Shown: positions 42,521 to 51,121 of the stretch, in pieces
Numbering within the stretch: the stretch's first letter is position 1
Layout: each line of letters begins with the position of its first letter
NCBI RefSeq assembly: GCF_017357105.1
Contig: NZ_CP071596.1
Location: 62,001 to 126,000 of the forward strand
Source: Natronosalvus caseinilyticus
GTDB taxonomy: Archaea; Halobacteriota; Halobacteria; Halobacteriales; Natrialbaceae
Reading direction: 5' to 3'
DNA: 64,000 nt
Program-made: the position numbers and the translations under genes
Notes under the pieces: generated by a model
What the model saw: the letters and a program-made list of their open reading frames with translations, nothing else
What the model was told of the DNA's origin: nothing
Databases searched by the model: none

Positions 42521-42706
42521 GGACGGAAAATCCCGCCGGTACGCACCGGATACGGCGTTCTCAACCCCCTATTAGACGATAGCGTCTCGGACAATAGATC
42601 CTTGTTCGGGGAACGATCGGCGCTGTTTATCCCGAATCGTGTCCAGACTGACCCGCACGCGAATCGGCAGACGACGACACTCATCCGACAGCGTATTCGA
42701 CATATA

Positions 42707-44440
42707 ATGTCAGAACAAGAGAACACAGGCCGACCGACGGTTCCGGACGTGACGCGGCGGACGCTGCTCCGCTCGGCGGCGATCGGCACCGCGGCCGGTC
42801 TCGGGGCGACGGCGGCGGTAGCACAGGACGACAGCGAAGACGGTTTCCTGCAAGAAGAACCGACCGTCGGACTCGAGACCGTCGCGGAGGAACTGACGGC
42901 GCCGGTCGACTTCCAGGTCGCCGACGAGGAGACCGACCGGCGGTTCGTCGTCGACCAGACCGGCCAGATCTACGTCCACGGCGAGGGCGGCCTCGAGGAC
43001 GAACCGTTCCTCGACATTTCGGGCCGGATGGTCGACCTGATGGAGGACTTCGACGAGCGCGGCCTGCTGGGACTCGCGTTCCACCCCAACTTCGAGGAGA
43101 ACGGCAGGTTCTTCGTGCGCTACAGCGCACCCCCGCGAGAAGTGACGCCCGAGGAGTGGAGCCACACCTTCGTCCTCTCGGAGTTCGAGACGGAGGGCGA
43201 CGACAACGAGTCGGCCGATCCCAACTCCGAGCGGGTGGTCCTGGAGATCGACGAGCCGCAGTCCAACCACAACTCCGGCATGGTCGCGTTCGGTCCGGAC
43301 GGCTACCTCTACGTCTCCACGGGTGACGGCGGCGGTGCGAATGACAACGATGAGGAGCACGTCGAGGACTGGTACGACGAGAACGGGGGCGGCAACGGTC
43401 AGGATACGACCGAGAACCTCCTCGGTGCCGTCCTTCGGATCGACGTCGACGAAGGAACCGGCGAGGGGGAAGACGACGGGACCGAGGGCGACGACGCCGG
43501 CGACGGGACCGACAACCGGACGTACGGTATTCCCGAGGACAATCCCTTCGCCGAGGAAGGGGAGTTCGATTCCGACGAGGGACTTCCGGAGCACTACGCC
43601 TGGGGGCTGCGCAACCCCTGGGGGAGCATGGATTTCCACGGCGATCGGATGCTGCTGGCCGACGTCGGACAGAACCTGTTCGAGGAAGTCAACGCGATCG
43701 AGAAGGGCGGCAACTACGGTTGGAACGTCAAGGAAGGCACTCACTGTTTCAGCACCGAATCGCCAGAGGAGGCGCCCGAGGACGAGGGCTGCCCCGACGA
43801 GACGCCCGACGACGTTCGCGGCGGCGAGGAACTGACCGACCCGGTCATCGAGTACCCGCAGGAGTACGAGGGCGAACCCATCGGTGTCTCGATCATCGGC
43901 GGCCACGTCTACGACGGCGATACCGTCTCGGATCTCGAGGAAACGTACGTCTTCGGCGACTGGAGCGGCCCGCTGTTCCTCGCACGGCCGCCCGAAGGGT
44001 GGCTCGAGGACGAGGGAATGGACGACGAAGGCGACGGGGACGACATCGGAAACGGTAACGAGACCGCCGACACGGACGGGAACGAAACCGACGCCGGTGG
44101 CGACGGAGATATGGATGACAGCGGCGACGGCGAGGACGACCTCTGGCCGATGGAGCGGTTAGTCGTCGAGGCGAACGATCTCGCCGCGGAGGGCGCGCTT
44201 GATCGGAACATCCTCGCGTTCGGCCAGGATTCCGACGGCGAGGTTTACGTACTCACTACCGAGAATACCGGCCCCACCGGCGAGACCGGCCAGGTCCACC
44301 GGATCGTCGAGGCGGATAGCGACGGTGACGCCGGTGCCGAGGGAGAGGATGAAGAAGCCGGGAAAGCGGAGGAAGAGAAAGAAGGTACCGGTAACGAGAC
44401 CGATGACGACTTAGGTGGCAACGAGACCGACGGCGAATAG
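42707..44440 (+). CDS. PQQ-type sugar dehydrogenase (GSDH/Asd family), Tat-exported
   Basis: The 577-residue quinoprotein-like six-bladed propeller should oxidise aldoses outside the cell. Tat signal: TRRTLLRSAAIGTAAG (about 16-31). Propeller landmarks are GLLGLAFHPNFEENG, SNHNSGMVAFGPDGYLYVS (with the catalytic His), YAWGLRNPWGSMDF, LLADVGQNLFEEVN, GGNYGWNVKEGTHCF and GVSIIGGHVYDG. Acidic low-complexity segments interrupt it (about 250-270 and 445-480) and form the C-terminal tail. It converges with the cupredoxin chimera gene. PQQ binding is inferred from family. Confidence 0.88.
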   Translation: MSEQENTGRPTVPDVTRRTLLRSAAIGTAAGLGATAAVAQDDSEDGFLQEEPTVGLETVAEELTAPVDFQVADEETDRRFVVDQTGQIYVHGEGGLEDEPFLDISGRMVDLMEDFDERGLLGLAFHPNFEENGRFFVRYSAPPREVTPEEWSHTFVLSEFETEGDDNESADPNSERVVLEIDEPQSNHNSGMVAFGPDGYLYVSTGDGGGANDNDEEHVEDWYDENGGGNGQDTTENLLGAVLRIDVDEGTGEGEDDGTEGDDAGDGTDNRTYGIPEDNPFAEEGEFDSDEGLPEHYAWGLRNPWGSMDFHGDRMLLADVGQNLFEEVNAIEKGGNYGWNVKEGTHCFSTESPEEAPEDEGCPDETPDDVRGGEELTDPVIEYPQEYEGEPIGVSIIGGHVYDGDTVSDLEETYVFGDWSGPLFLARPPEGWLEDEGMDDEGDGDDIGNGNETADTDGNETDAGGDGDMDDSGDGEDDLWPMERLVVEANDLAAEGALDRNILAFGQDSDGEVYVLTTENTGPTGETGQVHRIVEADSDGDAGAEGEDEEAGKAEEEKEGTGNETDDDLGGNETDGE

Positions 44441-44660
44441 ACGGTACCGAAACCGACGGCAGGGACGACGCGTTCCTGTAGGCCGGGTCACGGATCCGGG
44501 TTCAGCACCCGCCCTCCTCGAGGTTCTTTCTTCGCGAAAACGGAACCGCCGAAGAGCGATCCGTCGCAATGCAGACGGCGAAGAGACGGTGACGGTCGGG
44601 TTAGTCCGCTCGCGGAATCCAGTGAGCAGTCTGCCGGCGGCGGTTCGATCGCCGTTCGAT

Positions 44661-44695
44661 AACCGAACCTCCCCGAGCGGCTCGGGGGATCGGTT
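44661..44695. terminator. Hairpin between convergent genes
   Basis: CCCCGAG and CTCGGGG form a 7-bp stem with loop CGG, extended after a small bulge by AACCGA/TCGGTT. It ends at the stop codon of the leftward gene and could stop transcription from both sides. Confidence 0.6.
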
Positions 44696-46541
44696 ACGGC
44701 GACCACCGGAGAATCGCCGACTCCTCCGGCTGTTCGGGAGCGAAGTTGCAGATGAACAGGTCGTTACACTGGCCGGGGACCGTTCCGAACGCCACGTCCG
44801 AACAGAAGACGAGACCGTCGTCTTCCGTCGCGACCGATTCGGTCTCCCCGTCGGAGGAGACTAGTACGACCGTGCTCTGGAGAATTGCGGCGACGTAGAG
44901 TAGCTCGTCGAGGGAGTGATACGCGAGCCCGTCCGCGCCGTGCACCTCCGGCCCCTCTACGAACGTCTCGCCCTCTCCCGCGCTTCCGTCGTCTTCGACG
45001 GGGACGCGCACGATCCGGCCGGCCTCCTCGCCGTCGACCTCGTCGTCGGTGACCGCGAGGAACACGTCGTCGTCCGGCGTGATGGTGAGCCCGTTGACGC
45101 CGAACATCTCGGTGGAGAGGCGGTCGTCCTCGAACCAGACCGACGCCGCGTTCTCGGGATCGTCCGCGTCGAGCGGGATTTCGTAGACCACCCCGCCGAA
45201 GGATTCCGTGACCAGGAGCCGATCGCGCAGCCGATCGTGCGCAATCCCGTTCGGGACGGCTTCGTCCTCGACGCCGAGGATGGCGAACAGTTCCGCGTCG
45301 GCGGCCTCGTCGCCCTCGACTTCGTTGTCTTCCGCTTCGTCTCCGTTCGCCGCCTCGTCGTCCGTCTCGCGAACCGGCTCGCCGGCCTCGTCGAGCACCC
45401 ACCAGACGTCGCCGATGCCCTGCCCGTTCGCGTCGCCGGCTTCCTCGTCCTGGGCGAAGTAGTAAAGCGGCCAGCCGTTCGCGGCAACCTGCGTCTCCCC
45501 GTCCTCGCGCTCGAACGTCGTTAGTTCAGCCGAAATGTCGTCGCCGGCGGTCGGCTCCTCCTCGGCGGTCAACGGCGGCCAGTTCTCCTCGCAGTCGTCG
45601 TAACACGCGCTCTCCCCTGCGTCCTGTTCGTCCTCGTCGAACATGTAGAGGGTCATTCCCTCCGAGTCGACGAGGATCTCGCCGAACTCGTCGTGGGAAC
45701 TCGTCGCGACGGTAGCGTCAGCTTCGTCCTCGCCGTCGGTCTCGCCCCCGTCGTCCGATTCCGTCCCCGCCGCGTCGCGGGGCAATCGCCAGACGCCCGT
45801 TTCCTCTCCGGATTGCACCGCGGCGTAGGACGTCCCGTCGGGAGCGACCTCGACGCCCAGCGTATCGCCGGGAAGCTCGCCGACCAGTTCGGCGTCGTCG
45901 AGGGACAGTCCCGTCTCCTGGGTCTGCGTCGCGGTGATCCGTCTGATCTCGCCGGCGGTGATGCTGAAGTACAGCGAGCCGTCGGGGTCCACCGCGAGGT
46001 TCTCGGCCGTCGGCTCGCCCGAGATGTCGACGACAGTCTCGATGTCCGGGCCGTCAGTTTCTTCCTCCGCTTCCGCTTCTTCCGCTTCGTCCGCCCCTTC
46101 GTCACCCCCGACGATCTCGACGTCGCCGATCATCGATCCTCTGTGCGGTGCACAGAAGTACGCGACCATCTCCTCGGTGGCTTCGAACTCGACGGTCTGC
46201 GTTTCGCCGCGAGAACTCATGATATCGGTCGAGACAAGTCGTTCGTCCTCCTCGTCGACGATAACGAAATTGTGGGGTTCACCGTCTCCGTTCTCCCAGG
46301 TGACCGTGTACGTCGTACCGGCCTCCAGGACGAGCGTCGGATTCGTCCCCCCGCTGATCTCGTCGGGAGAAGTCCCCTCCCAACCGCCTCTGTCTCCGTC
46401 GAGTTCGATGTCGGTCGAGAGGGCATCCCCCTGGGTCGCGACTGCCGTACCCGCCCCGACCGCGACGCCCGTGGCCGCGGCTGCTTTCATGAACGTTCGC
46501 CTGAGTGAACCGCTCCGGTCGTTTTGGTAGGTCATTGTCAC
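44694..46541 (-). CDS. Cupredoxin / beta-propeller chimera with COG4315 repeats (Tat)
   Basis: The 615-residue protein starts with a Tat signal (LRRTFMKAAAATGVAVG, 13-29). It continues with a plastocyanin-like domain (about 45-145) carrying copper ligands His in PHNFVI and Cys, His, Met in CAPHRGSM. An SMP-30/gluconolactonase-like propeller follows (about 165-265 and 410-615). A secreted-repeat module of the COG4315/PF03640 type (about 275-385: SEGMTLYMFDEDEQ, CYDDCEENWPPL, GWPLYYFAQDE) is inserted into the propeller. It may accept electrons through copper and act on sugar lactones. Start is 46541 or the Met at 46535. Confidence 0.82.
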   Translation of the reverse strand: MTMTYQNDRSGSLRRTFMKAAAATGVAVGAGTAVATQGDALSTDIELDGDRGGWEGTSPDEISGGTNPTLVLEAGTTYTVTWENGDGEPHNFVIVDEEDERLVSTDIMSSRGETQTVEFEATEEMVAYFCAPHRGSMIGDVEIVGGDEGADEAEEAEAEEETDGPDIETVVDISGEPTAENLAVDPDGSLYFSITAGEIRRITATQTQETGLSLDDAELVGELPGDTLGVEVAPDGTSYAAVQSGEETGVWRLPRDAAGTESDDGGETDGEDEADATVATSSHDEFGEILVDSEGMTLYMFDEDEQDAGESACYDDCEENWPPLTAEEEPTAGDDISAELTTFEREDGETQVAANGWPLYYFAQDEEAGDANGQGIGDVWWVLDEAGEPVRETDDEAANGDEAEDNEVEGDEAADAELFAILGVEDEAVPNGIAHDRLRDRLLVTESFGGVVYEIPLDADDPENAASVWFEDDRLSTEMFGVNGLTITPDDDVFLAVTDDEVDGEEAGRIVRVPVEDDGSAGEGETFVEGPEVHGADGLAYHSLDELLYVAAILQSTVVLVSSDGETESVATEDDGLVFCSDVAFGTVPGQCNDLFICNFAPEQPEESAILRWSP

Positions 46542-46676
46542 GTCGTGTTCGTTCGTGTCGTGGGTTCGCTCGATTACTTGGTCAGTAACGTTCGACGCGC
46601 CTGTCGTGATTCGTTATCCGTCGTTTTTGCTGGCCTGGCTGGTTCCATCTGCGTGCAAAAGAGATGTTTTATCGCC

Positions 46677-48047
46677 CTATTCCTCGTCCGACAGCTCGAT
46701 TCCCTCTTGAAGCTGATGCAGGTACACGTCGCCCATGACGATGGGCGGCTCCTGGGTGGGGTGGATACCCTCCCCGCCGTTCTCCGCTTCCTCGCCGTCG
46801 TCTGCTCCGTCCCCGCCGTTCTCCTCGTCGTCCGTTTCTTCCTCGCCGTTCTCCGCTTCCTCCCCGTTCCCCTCTTCGCCCGCTTGCACCTCGCCTGGAT
46901 CTCCCTCTTCGGCTTCCTCTTCCGCTTCTTCGTCCGCCGTCCCTTCGTCGTCTCCGCCGTTCTCCGCTTCCTCGCCGTCGTCCGCTCCGTCTTCCCCGTT
47001 CTCCTCGTCCTCGCCGTTCTCCTCTTCGCCCGCTTGCGCCTCGCCTGGATCCCCCTCTTCGGCTTCCTCTTCCGCTTCTTCGTCCGCCGTCCCCTCGTCG
47101 TCCTCGCCGTTCTCCTCGTCCTCCGCTCCGTCTTCGCCGTTCTCCGCCGCATCTTCCTCGCTTTCGATCTCGATATCGCCGACCATCGTATCGTCGTGAG
47201 GGTCACAGACGTACTGCGCCATCTCGCTGGTGGCCTCGAACTCGAGCGTCTGCGTCTCGCCCTCTTCGGCCATGACGTCAGTCGAGTAGTCGTCGACGAC
47301 CTCGCCGCCCTCGTCTCGGAGTTCGATGTTGTGTCCCGCCCCGTCGGCGTTTTCCCACGTAATTTGGTAGGTTTCTCCTTCGACGAAGACGAGGGTCGGG
47401 TTGGTCTGGCCGCTGATCACGTTGGGCTCGACGCCGGTCCACCCTTCGATCCGCCCCTCGAGGAGGATCTCGTCGGCCTCTTGGAACCCTTCCGCTGCGG
47501 GTTGGGGCTCCGGATACCGTCCGTCCTCTTCGCCAGCGCTCTCGATGAAGGAGAGCGTCTCGTCGCCGGTGGTATCCTGGTGGGCCCACACCTGGTAGAG
47601 CCGCTCTCCTTCCAGGGGTTCCTCGAATTCGATCACGACGTCCTCGTGAGTGCCCGCTTCGAGGAACTCGGAGGCACCTTGAACCTGAACTGCGAGGACT
47701 TGCCCCAGATCGGGCATCGTCTCGAGCGGCAGTTCGTCGTGAGCGGCCACGGGATCCACGAGGGAGACGAAACCACCATCGGGCAGCGTCGCCGATTCGA
47801 TCTCGACGGAGGACCCATCGGTAACCTGGGTGTCGACAACGACCTCGGCGAACTCCGCCTCCGTGCCGCCGTTGCCTTCCTCTTCGTCGGCTGCCTCGTC
47901 CCCATCTTCGTCGGCTTCCCCTTCGTCGTCTCCGACAGCTCGCCCACTCAGCGCGGCGAGTCCCGCGCCCGCCGCGGTCGATCTGAGGACGGTTCGCCGC
48001 AGTACCTTCAGTTCTGTGTCGTCGGCTCGTTGATCGTGCATAGTCAT
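46677..48047 (-). CDS. DUF7282-like and cupredoxin protein with acidic repeat tail (Tat)
   Basis: The 456-residue protein has a Tat signal (LRRTVLRSTAAGAGLAAL, about 16-33). A beta domain resembling DUF7282 follows (about 65-190: VVVDTQVTDGSSVEIESATL, GGFVSLVDP, LYQVWAHQDTTGDETLSF). A plastocyanin-like domain (about 205-300) has ligands His in AGHNIEL and Cys, His, Met in CDPHDDTM. The rest is an acidic tail with two copies of a roughly 50-60 residue unit (DDEGTADEEAEEEAEEGDPG...), ending in a neutral segment with PPIVMGDVYLHQLQEG. It lies 5 bp after the PQQ dehydrogenase gene and is likely its electron acceptor. Confidence 0.82.
   Translation of the reverse strand: MTMHDQRADDTELKVLRRTVLRSTAAGAGLAALSGRAVGDDEGEADEDGDEAADEEEGNGGTEAEFAEVVVDTQVTDGSSVEIESATLPDGGFVSLVDPVAAHDELPLETMPDLGQVLAVQVQGASEFLEAGTHEDVVIEFEEPLEGERLYQVWAHQDTTGDETLSFIESAGEEDGRYPEPQPAAEGFQEADEILLEGRIEGWTGVEPNVISGQTNPTLVFVEGETYQITWENADGAGHNIELRDEGGEVVDDYSTDVMAEEGETQTLEFEATSEMAQYVCDPHDDTMVGDIEIESEEDAAENGEDGAEDEENGEDDEGTADEEAEEEAEEGDPGEAQAGEEENGEDEENGEDGADDGEEAENGGDDEGTADEEAEEEAEEGDPGEVQAGEEGNGEEAENGEEETDDEENGGDGADDGEEAENGGEGIHPTQEPPIVMGDVYLHQLQEGIELSDEE
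46780..47165. repeat. Tandem repeat encoding an acidic tail
   Basis: Two in-frame copies of a unit of about 150-180 bp encode Glu/Asp/Gly/Ala-rich segments beginning DDEGTADEEAEEEAEEGDPG. The copies are highly similar in DNA and differ by short insertions, as expected from slippage. Confidence 0.7.
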
Positions 48048-48052
48048 GATTG

Positions 48053-49774
48053 TCACACCTCGACCGAGTACGCGGTCGCGACGCCGGATTGCTGGGTCGA
48101 GACGAAGACGAACACCTTCTCCTCGTAGGGATCGTGCCAGGCGACGGGCGACCCGTCTACCTCGCCGTCTTCGCCGCCGGGCTGGTCGGCCCACAGCCGT
48201 TCGCCGGTTTCCGTGTCGTAGGCGATGAAGTCCCCGCCGCGGGTTCCGGCGAACGACACGCCGGATGCGGTCGACAGCGTTCCGCCTCGGGCCACGTCGT
48301 CGTGCCAGTCCTGCCACTTGACCTCGCCGCTGACGGGATCGATGCCGGCGACGACGCCGTGGAATCCGTTCCACTCCTCGAGGTACTCGGTCGTCTCGAG
48401 TTCGGCGATGCCGGAGAAGCCCTCACCCGGCGGCTCGTACCACGTGTCTTCCCAGGCCCACCGCCACGGCTCGTTGTGTCCGGTGACGACCATCGTTTGG
48501 CTTTCCTGGTGGTAGGAACTGGGCTGGGGGTTCGTTCCGCCGCCCAACCAGGGCATGATCCACGGCATCTTGTTCAGGTCCTCCTTCCCCGGGATCGTCC
48601 ACATGTTGTGGTGCTGGACGTACTCCTCGCTGCGCTGGACGAGCTGGCCGGTCTCGACGTCGACCGTGTGTACCCAGCCGGACTTCGGGGCCCACGAGGC
48701 GAGTCGCCGCTCCTCGCCGTCGACCTCGGCGGTGTAGACCAGCGCGGGGCTCGGCGAATCGTAGTCCCAGTAGTCGTGGGGCGCGTCCTGGTGGTGCCAC
48801 CGGTACTCGCCGTCCTCGGTGCTCACCGCAACCTTGCCGGCGGAGTAAGGGTTCCACCCCGGTCGGACGGTACCGTACCACGGCGCCGCGTTCGCCGACG
48901 GGATGATGACCTGGTCGGTCTCGACGTCGACGGCCCCGGAGGCCCAGGCGGTGGCGCCGCCGTGCTTCCAGGAGTCGCCGACCCACTCCTCCTCGGGGGT
49001 CATGTTGACCCGCCACTGCGGCTCGCCTTCGAGCGATATCGCGTCGAAGAAGCCGCTGACGCCGTACTCGCCGCCGAAGCTGCCCTTCATGATCTTCCCG
49101 TCGTAGATGAGCGGCGGCCACGACGAAGTGGTCCCGCGGGAGCGCTCCCACATGAGTTCCTCGTGCATGAGGTCGTCGGCGGGCTCGCCCCGGTACGCAC
49201 ACGCGCCGTTGTAGTACCACACGTCCTCGCCCGTGTACCGATCTACGGCCATCACGCCGAGATCGAGGGTGCTCTTTATCACCCAGTCGCAGAACACGGC
49301 CGCGCCGCGCTCGGCGGGGGCGGTGTCGGGACTCGCCCCGACGGTCGGCTCGTAGATGTGCGACCAGAGGAACTCGCCGGTTCGTGCATTCAGGGCGTGT
49401 AGTTCGTCGGGCCCGAACGTGAGGTACATGATCGGGGGATCGCCCTGGACGATTATCGGCGAGTTCTGGTACGCCGTCATCGGCGGATCCCCGTGCTCGA
49501 ACTCCCACTCGACCTCGAGGTCGCCGACGTTCTCCGGATTCAACTCGTCACCTGGATACCGGCGCTGGCTGTCGTAGGCGCCCCCCATGATCAGCCAGTT
49601 GTCGGTCCGCTCGCCCGTTTCGTGGAGGTGTTCTTCCGTGATCTCTCCCTCGGTGATCTGATCGGTGTCGAACTGTTCAATATTCGACTCGCCGGGTTTC
49701 TCTTGGTACGGGCCCTCTCGGATGACCTCAACGTCCTCCCTGTGGTCGATCTCGTTTTGTAGCATTCGGTTCAT
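48053..49774 (-). CDS. PQQ-dependent dehydrogenase-like eight-bladed propeller, no signal peptide
   Basis: The 573-residue protein matches the quinoprotein alcohol/glucose dehydrogenase propeller. It has DNWLIMGGAYDSQRRYPGDE at the entry, tryptophan-docking repeats (ALNARTGEFLWSH, AVDRYTGEDVWYYN, GIDPVSGEVKWQDW, AYDTETGERLWAD) and the catalytic-Asp segment APHDYWDYDSPSPAL. The vicinal disulfide of methanol dehydrogenases is reduced to a single Cys (AVFCDWV). The second Asp of WDYD occurs in lanthanide XoxF-type enzymes but also in membrane glucose dehydrogenase (WDMD), so it does not settle the metal. No signal or membrane helix is visible, so export would need a partner. Confidence 0.85.
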   Translation of the reverse strand: MNRMLQNEIDHREDVEVIREGPYQEKPGESNIEQFDTDQITEGEITEEHLHETGERTDNWLIMGGAYDSQRRYPGDELNPENVGDLEVEWEFEHGDPPMTAYQNSPIIVQGDPPIMYLTFGPDELHALNARTGEFLWSHIYEPTVGASPDTAPAERGAAVFCDWVIKSTLDLGVMAVDRYTGEDVWYYNGACAYRGEPADDLMHEELMWERSRGTTSSWPPLIYDGKIMKGSFGGEYGVSGFFDAISLEGEPQWRVNMTPEEEWVGDSWKHGGATAWASGAVDVETDQVIIPSANAAPWYGTVRPGWNPYSAGKVAVSTEDGEYRWHHQDAPHDYWDYDSPSPALVYTAEVDGEERRLASWAPKSGWVHTVDVETGQLVQRSEEYVQHHNMWTIPGKEDLNKMPWIMPWLGGGTNPQPSSYHQESQTMVVTGHNEPWRWAWEDTWYEPPGEGFSGIAELETTEYLEEWNGFHGVVAGIDPVSGEVKWQDWHDDVARGGTLSTASGVSFAGTRGGDFIAYDTETGERLWADQPGGEDGEVDGSPVAWHDPYEEKVFVFVSTQQSGVATAYSVEV

Positions 49775-49777
49775 TGT

Positions 49778-50731
49778 TCACACCTCCTCGTGCGCTTCGT
49801 CCAGCGGTTTTCGCATTTCGTCGTCGATCCAGGCGATGTCCTCGGCGAGGAACTCCTGACCGATTATCATGATCGCAGCGCCTACAGTGATCAATGTCGT
49901 CAGGCCCTCGTCGCCGGCCGTCCCCTCAGCGAGGCGTCTGGCAGCGTCGCCCATGAGGTAGGCGCCGGCGAGCATCGACTTGACGTCCCAGACGCCGCGA
50001 TTGATCATCTCGTCGGTCACAAGTACCTCGTGTTGCCAGATCCACCAGTCGAGTCCGTCGATCCACAGCAGCGCCCCCTCCATCGCGCGGTGGTGCAGCG
50101 GCGCGACGGTCTCGTAGGCGACACCTTCGTCGTAATCGTCCTCGGCTTCGACCGGCGGGTAGTTGGGCGTCGGCTGCCACCACGACAGTTGCTCGCGGGC
50201 GGTGACAATGTTCGTCACGACAGCGAGTTGCTCGTCGTCGGGGAATCCGAGTTCGGACAACATCCCGGGTAACGAGTCCATTCGGAGCAACTGTCTCGTG
50301 GTCGCGTGGATATGTTCGGATGTGAACGCCGGGAGGTTTTCCTCGGCGCTCTCGAAGAACCCCGTCTCCACCAGGTGATCGTTGATCCGCCAGGCCGCCG
50401 GCGTCAGGTCCTGGTACGGCGTCTCTCCGTACTCCGGGACGCCGAGATTGCGGAGTTCAGGAATCCGCTCGAACTCGTCTTTCAACTCCGACAACTCCGT
50501 GGCGAGCAACGCTGCGTCGAGCGGTTCGGAGAGTCCCTCCTCAACTTTCCGACCCATCGCCGCTAATTCATCCGTCGCCTCGTCTTCGACTTCCGACCGA
50601 AGGTCGGCGAGGACGGGCCCGGAAACTGTCACGGGCGTCGAGATCCCTAGCGCCTCCTGGAATTGACGGCGATTAGCTTCGTTTACGACCCCATAACTGT
50701 ATCTTTTCTGAGGATTGGTACCGTAGGCCAT
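49778..50731 (-). CDS. Unrecognised 317-residue protein, first gene of the quinoprotein operon
   Basis: I do not recognise this family. The protein is mostly helical, with no signal peptide; it contains several Trp-rich stretches (EQLSWWQPTPNYPP, DGLDWWIWQHEVLV), pairs of His (SEHIHATT, APLHHRAMEG) and one hydrophobic segment near the C-terminus (LTTLITVGAAIMIIGQEFLA). Its stop lies 3 bp before the PQQ-dehydrogenase start, so co-expression is near certain. The Tyr/Trp/His content would suit a redox or assembly partner, but that is speculation. A TATA element (TTACTAATACG) lies about 28 bp upstream. Confidence 0.72.
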   Translation of the reverse strand: MAYGTNPQKRYSYGVVNEANRRQFQEALGISTPVTVSGPVLADLRSEVEDEATDELAAMGRKVEEGLSEPLDAALLATELSELKDEFERIPELRNLGVPEYGETPYQDLTPAAWRINDHLVETGFFESAEENLPAFTSEHIHATTRQLLRMDSLPGMLSELGFPDDEQLAVVTNIVTAREQLSWWQPTPNYPPVEAEDDYDEGVAYETVAPLHHRAMEGALLWIDGLDWWIWQHEVLVTDEMINRGVWDVKSMLAGAYLMGDAARRLAEGTAGDEGLTTLITVGAAIMIIGQEFLAEDIAWIDDEMRKPLDEAHEEV

Positions 50732-51121
50732 GGCACATAGTAACTCGCCATACAGAGCGTATTAGTAATTTCCATACACACACAATGTGTAATATATTGA
50801 TTCAGTGAACGACTAGCACATTTATTTATTGATTATGGTTCAGGTAGTTACTGCCTTCCTCGAGTAGCGAACGCGAAATGAGCGCCGTTCGAACGGCACA
50901 CTGCCGAACGCCGGCCGTAACTGCCGAGAGGGATCCATTAGCCGAAACCGACGAGAAGGCTGTTTCGCAGTCCATACCTTCGTGCTCATCGAAGCGATCG
51001 ACCGTGGCTGACACCGTGATCTTCGCAGTCACCGTCACTCCGTTTCGGATGCCCGTGACGCGACATCTAGCTCGTTCTAGCGGTCCACAGGATTATGCGG
51101 TATCACGTGTCATCTTTAGGC
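50732..51121. other. Divergent promoter region of the quinoprotein operon
   Basis: This AT-rich region has no gene. The leftward TATA element is near 50757-50765. TACACA (50775-50780) and TGTGTA (50786-50791) form an inverted repeat with a 5-bp spacer, upstream of that TATA and thus in an activator position. Short rightward frames have no homology I recognise. Confidence 0.5.

Noticed and set aside
48053-49774. Firm call of a lanthanide-dependent XoxF-type enzyme
   Set aside because: WDYD is suggestive, but membrane glucose dehydrogenases carry WDMD at the same place and the vicinal Cys pair is missing.
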